Source: Tethya wilhelma
Lineage: Eukaryota; Porifera; Demospongiae; Tethyida; Tethyidae
DNA: 64,000 nucleotides
Assembly (NCBI GenBank): GCA_964030475.1
Contig: CAXIPT010000006.1
Span: 1,004,354-1,068,353 of the forward strand
Reading direction: 5' to 3'
The notes under the pieces were generated by a model. It was not told the origin of the DNA and did no database searches. It saw nothing but the letters and a program-made list of their open reading frames with translations. Shown here one piece after another: positions 63,093 to 64,000 of the stretch (position 1 is the first letter of the stretch; every line of letters starts with the position of its first letter). Made by a program: the position numbers and the translations under genes.

Positions 63093-63625
63093 CAATGTGA
63101 ATTACTAGACATGCATCCAAAAGATTCAGTTAGAATGAGTGTCACACGGGAATTAATAAATTCCTTGCGTAACCTCCATCCATTCCTCAGACAATGCAAT
63201 TAGCATTCCATCTACAATGAACACCATAGTAACACAGAATGGGGAGGTTGCCTAACCAGCTAAGGTCAAGTGTAGGTAATGCCAAAAAGAAAAGCACTGG
63301 TGTGTAGGAGTTAGAGAAACAGGAAGAAGGGTTCCTACAGCTTATACAATGCAATATGTAGCTGTGTAAACAGTGACTACTCACGAGTATGTTGCGGCCA
63401 ATACAGCAAATACATACAGCAGATCAAAGAATCATGAGGTTGACTATGAATAAAGGAACACTACTTAGAAAGGAAGGTTAAGTTGCATGCCATAACTACA
63501 ACATCATGTACCTCCAACTTGCTCTCAATAGCTGTGAGGTCTCTCTCCAGTTCAACATGTCTTCTTATCAGAGCCTCCACACTGGCAAGGTCTTTACCGT
63601 AGTCATCGGTTAGCAAGGCTTTAGC
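29217..63625 (-). CDS. Beta-spectrin, C-terminal half (N-terminus beyond the right edge)
   Basis: Minus-strand exons from 5' to 3': 63512-63625, 61443-61625, 60910-61011, 59725-59778, 59048-59260, 58440-58612, 58207-58297, 50011-50157, 49603-49700, 49208-49373, 45877-46007, (gap), 45009-45195, 38943-39143, 38591-38686, 38363-38497, 37939-38033, 37345-37541, 36928-37079, 36632-36715, 36154-36371, 33793-33982, 33236-33418, 32840-32944, 32656-32739, 32321-32422, 32062-32139, 31804-31896, 31429-31581, 30817-30909, 30397-30593, 29989-30125, 29559-29618, 29217-29480. Spectrin-repeat signatures recur (DYGKDLASVEALxxKHE, xHYASxEI, GEVDAKEENF). Then come a charged helix, a PH domain, Pro-rich linkers and a basic tail GKKRGRFKMFGGGSKK, stop TAG 29217-29219. 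Spectrins cross-link actin under the plasma membrane, and the PH domain binds phosphoinositides. One or more exons are probably lost in the gap at 45280-45755. Confidence 0.9.
29693..29895. mobile_element. MITE-like element in a spectrin intron
   Basis: CCGTATAGCTAGAAATTTTC at the left pairs with GAAAATTTCTAGGTATT at the right. The interior has GCGATCGCC and GGATCGGCGGCGATCC palindromes. It belongs to the AATTTTCGC-rich family. Confidence 0.55.
30500..31581 (-). other. PH domain exons of beta-spectrin
   Basis: Three exons (31429-31581, 30817-30909, start of 30397-30593) encode a pleckstrin-homology domain. It opens with VIKEGLLQRKNELDEGG, continues SWKQYYTVLIGPLLNFYKD, NTLRLKLPNGAEYLFVAKD and closes with EVISWVQTINSVI, where the conserved Trp of the final helix is present. 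It recruits spectrin to phosphoinositide membranes. Confidence 0.85.
31588..31700. repeat. (GT)n microsatellite with gap
   Basis: A GT run of over 100 bases with an n at 31611, six bases upstream (minus sense) of the PH-domain exon 31429-31581. Confidence 0.9.
31804..32739 (-). other. Highly charged Glu/Arg/Lys helix between spectrin repeats and PH domain
   Basis: Four consecutive exons (32656-32739, 32321-32422, 32062-32139, 31804-31896) encode about 119 residues, of which about 100 are dominated by Glu, Arg, Lys and Gln, such as REEEQQRLEEERQRKEEERR. Hydrophobic residues at heptad positions are sparse, which fits a stable single alpha-helix rather than a classical coiled coil. Confidence 0.7.
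34746..35639 (-). CDS. Secreted cysteine-rich glycoprotein, intronless, nested in spectrin
   Basis: A single 297-residue frame. Residues 1-23 form a signal peptide (MASFIVCLVLVITTSTINFS). A Thr/Glu linker (about 60-85, SGTTEQATTEQS) leads to a Cys-rich domain from about residue 88 to the end. It has about 14 cysteines, N-glycosylation sites (NMT, NLT, NGS, NSS) and recurring Gly/His features such as GVILTHGTGDERQHIW and CPCNG. I recognise the style as an extracellular domain found in sponges and other basal metazoans but cannot name the family with confidence. No transmembrane segment or GPI signal is obvious, so secretion is predicted. It lies in the intron between spectrin exons 33793-33982 and 36154-36371, on the same strand, so it needs its own promoter. 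Confidence 0.75.
   Translation of the reverse strand: MASFIVCLVLVITTSTINFSVSAAAAETYKPQTFEGECPSDLGEYDQFEQEIARNIGPLIEELSGTTEQATTEQSMATTTEEPLNTCGDAKLGWKQVVFINMTDTSHNCPPGLNLTLYPKRTCRRDLWGYCFSTTFSVGGSEYSRVCGRIRGYKFDDTAVVRYLTSAYREPVDGVILTHGTGDERQHIWAFAASALPDHRPFYLAQYLFCPCNGSTFGDDYFCEIGSSHHWQGNPLWDGKGCTEWITGVTSCCQFNNPPWFTKDLPEPTTDNIDLHLCVAYENSSDISLEIIELYIQ
37548..37630. repeat. (GA)n microsatellite
   Basis: A GA run with an n at 37571 lies directly next to the spectrin exon 37345-37541 (CT tract before its acceptor in the sense strand). Another GA run at 39150-39225 sits in the same position relative to exon 38943-39143. Confidence 0.9.
38219..38325. mobile_element. 107-bp MITE with near-perfect terminal inverted repeats
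   Basis: TACCGTAGATCGGGAAATTT at the left end is matched by AAATTTCCCAATCTACGGTA at the right end, with TTTCGTCGG blocks inside. It is the cleanest member of the TACCGTA family here, inserted in a spectrin intron. Confidence 0.8.
40140..40995. mobile_element. Dispersed repeat copy 2 with inverted end
   Basis: Bases 40245-40411 match 25718-25892. A diverged internal copy precedes it (about 40165-40245, sharing ATTGTCAAGC and GGTTGTCAT). The end block CAATAGTCCTTTCAACGTAA...AAGGTATTTCATTAG (about 40370-40410) returns inverted at about 40945-40990 as CTAATGAAATACCTTAAT...ACGTGAAAAGGACTATTG. This looks like a non-autonomous DNA transposon with long inverted arms around about 535 bases of non-coding sequence. 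Confidence 0.6.
41035..41043 (+). promoter_or_regulatory. TATA box of the coactosin-like gene
   Basis: TATATAAAG lies 87-95 bases before the ATG at 41130, at a suitable distance for transcription starting near 41065-41070. Confidence 0.6.
41130..44132 (+). CDS. Coactosin-like ADF-H actin-binding protein, nested in spectrin
   Basis: Exon 1 (41130-41141) encodes MATE before GTACGT. Exon 2 (42075-42346, copied identically at 42580-42851) starts WDFETLI and holds YNYKWAIFELGDD and DARFAVYMIKIKDPDGRSR, the ADF-homology core. Exon 3 (43976-44132) gives FPDQLSFMNRNKMVHL then a helix and the stop. Splice phases agree (TG|G for the last junction). The product is about 147 residues, the usual coactosin size, and binds F-actin. 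It lies on the opposite strand within a spectrin intron, so two actin-cytoskeleton genes overlap. The duplicated exon 2 is 272 nt, so only one copy can be used per transcript. Confidence 0.8.
41195..41407. mobile_element. MITE in the first intron of the coactosin-like gene
   Basis: TACCGTAAAGCAGGAAAGTTT and AAACTTTCCCACTATACGGTA are terminal inverted repeats with two mismatches. The interior has GTGAAAGT-type blocks. A second, partial element of similar style lies at 41433-41530. Confidence 0.75.
42031..43040. repeat. Identical 505-bp tandem duplication containing coactosin exon 2
   Basis: Bases 42031-42535 recur at 42536-43040 with no difference seen, including the exon and a TA dinucleotide run. 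Perfect identity over introns points to a very recent duplication or an assembly error. Confidence 0.85.
43563..43768. mobile_element. MITE in the second intron of the coactosin-like gene
   Basis: GACCGTACAGCTCCAAGTTT at the left and AAATTAGGAGCTGTACAGTA at the right are inverted repeats. Interior blocks such as CACGAAGATTTTC are AT-rich and non-coding. Confidence 0.7.
45280..45755. other. 476-base assembly gap
   Basis: A run of n follows a GT microsatellite in a spectrin intron. Continuity of spectrin repeats suggests coding sequence may be missing here. Confidence 0.95.
46507..48549 (-). CDS. Ankyrin-repeat Death-domain protein with an in-frame TGA
   Basis: An intronless frame runs from ATG 48547-48549 to the stop at 46507, 680 codons. 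Codon 39 is TGA (48433-48435), in the first ankyrin region after KKADVNYRDIT. The frame then continues without further stops. About twelve ankyrin repeats follow (TALMFASSNGHDKVV, SALILATENGHAGVV and others), then a polar linker with a PKKRKTD basic stretch. A C-terminal Death domain runs from ADWELIGVFLGLNDGRL to PSWKVLADAVEKSGNPNL. Death domains recruit signalling partners in apoptosis and immunity. A G-to-T change (GGA to TGA) at a usual ankyrin glycine would explain the stop. It could be a nonsense allele, a sequencing error, or translation from a downstream start. It is nested in a spectrin intron on the same strand. Confidence 0.72.
49735..49850 (-). mobile_element. tRNA-derived SINE with A and B boxes
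   Basis: On the minus strand: TGGCCTAGTGGTTAGAGTG (pol III A box), then GACTAGTAGTC as an anticodon-arm-like hairpin, then AAGGTCTTCAGTTCGATTAC (B box). No acceptor-stem pairing with the 5' end is evident, so it is not a functional tRNA. It is related to the relic at 16003-16095. Confidence 0.65.
50778..50784 (+). promoter_or_regulatory. TATA box of the truncated thioredoxin-fold unit
   Basis: TATAAAA lies 86 bases before the ATG at 50870. The duplicate unit has the same at 52094-52100. The corresponding site before 51633 and 52949 is changed to GTAAAATAG. Confidence 0.6.
50870..51100 (+). pseudogene. 5' fragment of the selenoprotein family, copy 1
   Basis: A frame of 76 residues begins MEAELVPALTTLSGMIEEA and follows the family's N-terminal helical domain for about 67 residues (to FKKVGV). 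It then diverges into AGLLKRIPTK and stops. It lacks the thioredoxin fold and the TGA motif. It retains a TATA box, so it may still be transcribed. Identical copy at 52186-52416. Confidence 0.7.
51633..52052 (+). pseudogene. Truncated copy of the selenoprotein gene
   Basis: This 139-codon frame is the same as the first 139 codons of the gene at 52949, but is cut at TKIP by the tandem-duplication junction, just before the thioredoxin fold. If the duplication is an assembly artefact, this copy does not exist. Confidence 0.75.
52186..52416 (+). pseudogene. 5' fragment of the selenoprotein family, copy 2
   Basis: This 76-residue frame is identical to that at 50870-51100 within the second 1,316-bp unit. 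Confidence 0.7.
52949..53860 (+). CDS. SelL/Prx-like-2 type selenoprotein, gene 1 (TGA = Sec166)
   Basis: The ATG at 52949 is followed by 303 codons to TAG if the TGA at 53444-53446 is read as selenocysteine. Residues 1 to about 125 form a helical domain I do not recognise, with a conserved YADCFKKVGVKT stretch. A thioredoxin/AhpC-TSA-like domain follows: KVGETIPKDYQVTKI, LEGSKYTFFVLLRLFG, Sec166, PPC (Cys169), RGCNVVIVGFG, then WTIPLIVDLAEKEVAGILN and GDDLHLVGGDYVVDS. UxxC is at the active-site CxxC position of Prx-like-2/SelU/SelL proteins, which are thiol-dependent oxidoreductases. The frame continues with full conservation after the TGA in all three paralogues, and a SECIS-like hairpin lies 95 bases after the stop. 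The gene is nested in a beta-spectrin intron on the opposite strand. Its TATA element is degenerate. Confidence 0.85.
53444..53446 (+). other. In-frame TGA, proposed Sec codon 166 (gene 1)
   Basis: The context is TTT GGA TGA CCC CCG TGT, giving FGUPPC. It is aligned with the TGA at 55623 and 57558. Confidence 0.85.
53950..54007 (+). promoter_or_regulatory. SECIS-like element, gene 1
   Basis: ATGA at 53955-53958, twelve bases, AA at 53971-53972, a CTGGCATTTCAG mini-stem (form II), the closing strand GGGTACATTGCT, and GA at 54001-54002. The AGC/GCT and GTACC/GGTAC blocks pair around a small internal loop. Confidence 0.8.
54011..55127. other. Spacer between selenoprotein genes 1 and 2
   Basis: No gene is seen. 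TATAAATAAGAG at 54889-54900 is the likely core promoter of gene 2; the same motif precedes gene 3 at 56797. The approximately 230 bases between TATA and ATG may contain a 5' untranslated intron. Confidence 0.6.
54889..54896 (+). promoter_or_regulatory. TATA box of selenoprotein gene 2
   Basis: GACTATAAATAAGAG is shared word for word with the gene 3 upstream region at 56797. Confidence 0.65.
55128..56045 (+). CDS. SelL/Prx-like-2 type selenoprotein, gene 2 (TGA = Sec166)
   Basis: 305 codons from ATG at 55128, with TGA at 55623-55625 read as Sec166 and a final TGA at 56043-56045. The same two-domain plan as gene 1: the N-terminal helices contain YVDCMEKLGVKTRVE and WTKNMDKPGVKEA; the thioredoxin fold has LLRLFG-U-PPCLDHLDEL, RGCKVVIMGIGNEKNARDW, WTVPLIVDFAEKQIAGTLR and DDLHLMAGDYAIN. 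Identity to gene 3 is high, with synonymous changes around the TGA. The terminating TGA is only about 75 bases from its SECIS, while the internal one is about 495 away. SECIS elements act poorly at very short distance, which would let the last TGA act as a stop. Confidence 0.88.
55623..55625 (+). other. In-frame TGA, proposed Sec codon 166 (gene 2)
   Basis: TTT GGA TGA CCC CCG TGT, then CTG GAC CAC CTC; the downstream frame stays open for 139 codons. Confidence 0.87.
56116..56173 (+). promoter_or_regulatory. SECIS-like element, gene 2
   Basis: ATGA 56121-56124, twelve bases, AA at 56137-56138, mini-stem CTGATCATCCAG, closing strand GGGTACATTGCT, GA 56167-56168. The lower helix AGCATGTAC pairs with GTACATTGCT except for one bulged T. 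Confidence 0.85.
56797..56804 (+). promoter_or_regulatory. TATA box of selenoprotein gene 3
   Basis: TATAAATA in GACTATAAATAAGAGCAG, 259 bases before the ATG at 57063. It is followed by CAGATCCACACTC, which also follows the TATA box at 50778. Confidence 0.65.
57063..57980 (+). CDS. SelL/Prx-like-2 type selenoprotein, gene 3 (TGA = Sec166)
   Basis: 305 codons from ATG at 57063, chosen because it aligns with the METs of the other copies, to TAA. TGA at 57558-57560 is in LLRLFG-U-PPCDLHLDEV. The rest follows gene 2 closely: RGCKVVIMGIGKETNARDW, WTIPLIVDFAERQIAGTLR, DDLHLMAGDYIVDS. The third base of the proline codon before Cys169 differs from genes 1 and 2 (CCC against CCG) without changing the residue, a sign of protein-level selection across the TGA. 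The conserved Cys in YVDCMEKLGVKT of the N-terminal domain could act as a third redox residue (inference). Confidence 0.88.
57558..57560 (+). other. In-frame TGA, proposed Sec codon 166 (gene 3)
   Basis: TTT GGA TGA CCC CCC TGT; same position as in genes 1 and 2. Confidence 0.87.
58044..58101 (+). promoter_or_regulatory. SECIS-like element, gene 3
   Basis: ATGA 58049-58052, twelve bases, AA at 58065-58066, mini-stem CTGATCATCCAG, closing strand GGGTACATTGCT, GA 58095-58096. The structural core is unchanged from gene 2. Confidence 0.85.
59951..60200. repeat. About 65-70-bp minisatellite, four units
   Basis: Each unit holds TTGCTAAAAGCAGCCACC, GAAATCCC, TTGCAGAGGTTAGCA and AATAATAGGACACA. It lies in the spectrin intron between 59725-59778 and 60910-61011. 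Confidence 0.85.
60626..60704. repeat. (CA)n microsatellite
   Basis: An uninterrupted CA run of about 78 bases in a spectrin intron. Confidence 0.9.
61030..61123. repeat. (GA)n microsatellite
   Basis: A GA run starting about 20 bases after (plus sense) spectrin exon 60910-61011; in the sense strand it is the CT tract before that exon's acceptor. Confidence 0.9.
62433..62860. repeat. About 211-bp direct tandem duplication in a spectrin intron
   Basis: GACTACACCTTAGTCGTCGA, ACTCCCTCATCC and TAATAACTATTAATAACT blocks occur in the same order at 62433-62643 and 62644-62860. The rest of the 61626-63511 intron holds only a GT run near 63061 and nothing else recognised. Confidence 0.75.
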
Positions 63626-64000
63626 CTGTGAAGTAGGGTATTATTACAACATACATAAACAATCACACAAGTAGTATGCATGTATATATAATGAATGAGG
63701 TACTTGCACATAGATTTGAGAATTTTTGCTATGATAATGTATTTCAAAATTTTATCGTACAGTAAAACAGCCTTGTCATCTAAGCAAGGGCCTTAAAGTA
63801 CCGTAATTACATCTGATACAGCAACATGTTTGATCAGGGTTCTCAACGATATCACATCATTAATCCAATTATGACCTACAAATCACCTTCAATTTATAAT
63901 CTAAACACATCAAAGAGGAACACTCACTCTGCACAGCTTTGAGAGATAAATGTATCAAAAAGCAGTTACCTAGGAATCTAAGAAAACTGGGAAGACATTT

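Overview
This is a eukaryotic, metazoan-type window, most likely from a demosponge (an Amphimedon-like genome). It has many short introns with clear GT...AG boundaries. It also has dense CA/GT and GA/CT microsatellites, short terminal-inverted-repeat elements, a beta-spectrin gene, HIP14-type palmitoyltransferases, and lineage-expanded ankyrin-repeat proteins with CARD-like N termini. The organism call is an inference from gene content. Gaps are marked by single n's (4264, 5470, 13963, 16380, 22630, 23862, 24342, 25963, 31611, 37571) and one 476-base block (45280-45755).

Left part (1-17.5 kb). A CARD-like first exon runs off the left edge. Next come a rearranged fragment of a HIP14-like gene, a terminal exon ending in a CaaX box, and an orphan block of four ankyrin exons. 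Then two HIP14-like (ankyrin plus multi-pass membrane) genes lie head to head. The minus-strand gene (5471-11716) has the full DHHC zinc-finger core. The plus-strand gene (11964-17537) has lost exactly the two exons for that core, and its frame stays open. Both carry a probable U12-type AT-AC intron at the same position.

Middle (18-29 kb). An intronless 602-residue gene ends in CVIL. Two tandem minus-strand ankyrin genes follow; the complete one has a CARD-like exon, a conserved helical domain, one-repeat-per-exon ankyrins and a Ser-rich tail. A PIF1-helicase transposon fragment lies in between.

Right part (29-64 kb). One large minus-strand beta-spectrin gene (C-terminal half: spectrin repeats, a highly charged helix, PH domain, proline-rich basic tail) hosts other genes in its introns. 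These are a secreted cysteine-rich protein, a coactosin/ADF-H gene on the opposite strand, an ankyrin-Death-domain gene with an in-frame TGA, and a plus-strand array of thioredoxin-fold genes.

The most important finding is that nested array (50.4-58.1 kb). Three intronless genes each carry an in-frame TGA at codon 166 inside a conserved FG-TGA-PPC motif. Each also has a SECIS-like hairpin in its 3' region (ATGA, 12 nt, AA, a CTG...CAG mini-stem, GA). They are therefore read as selenoproteins of the Prx-like-2/SelL type, with a UxxC redox motif and an unrecognised helical N-terminal domain.
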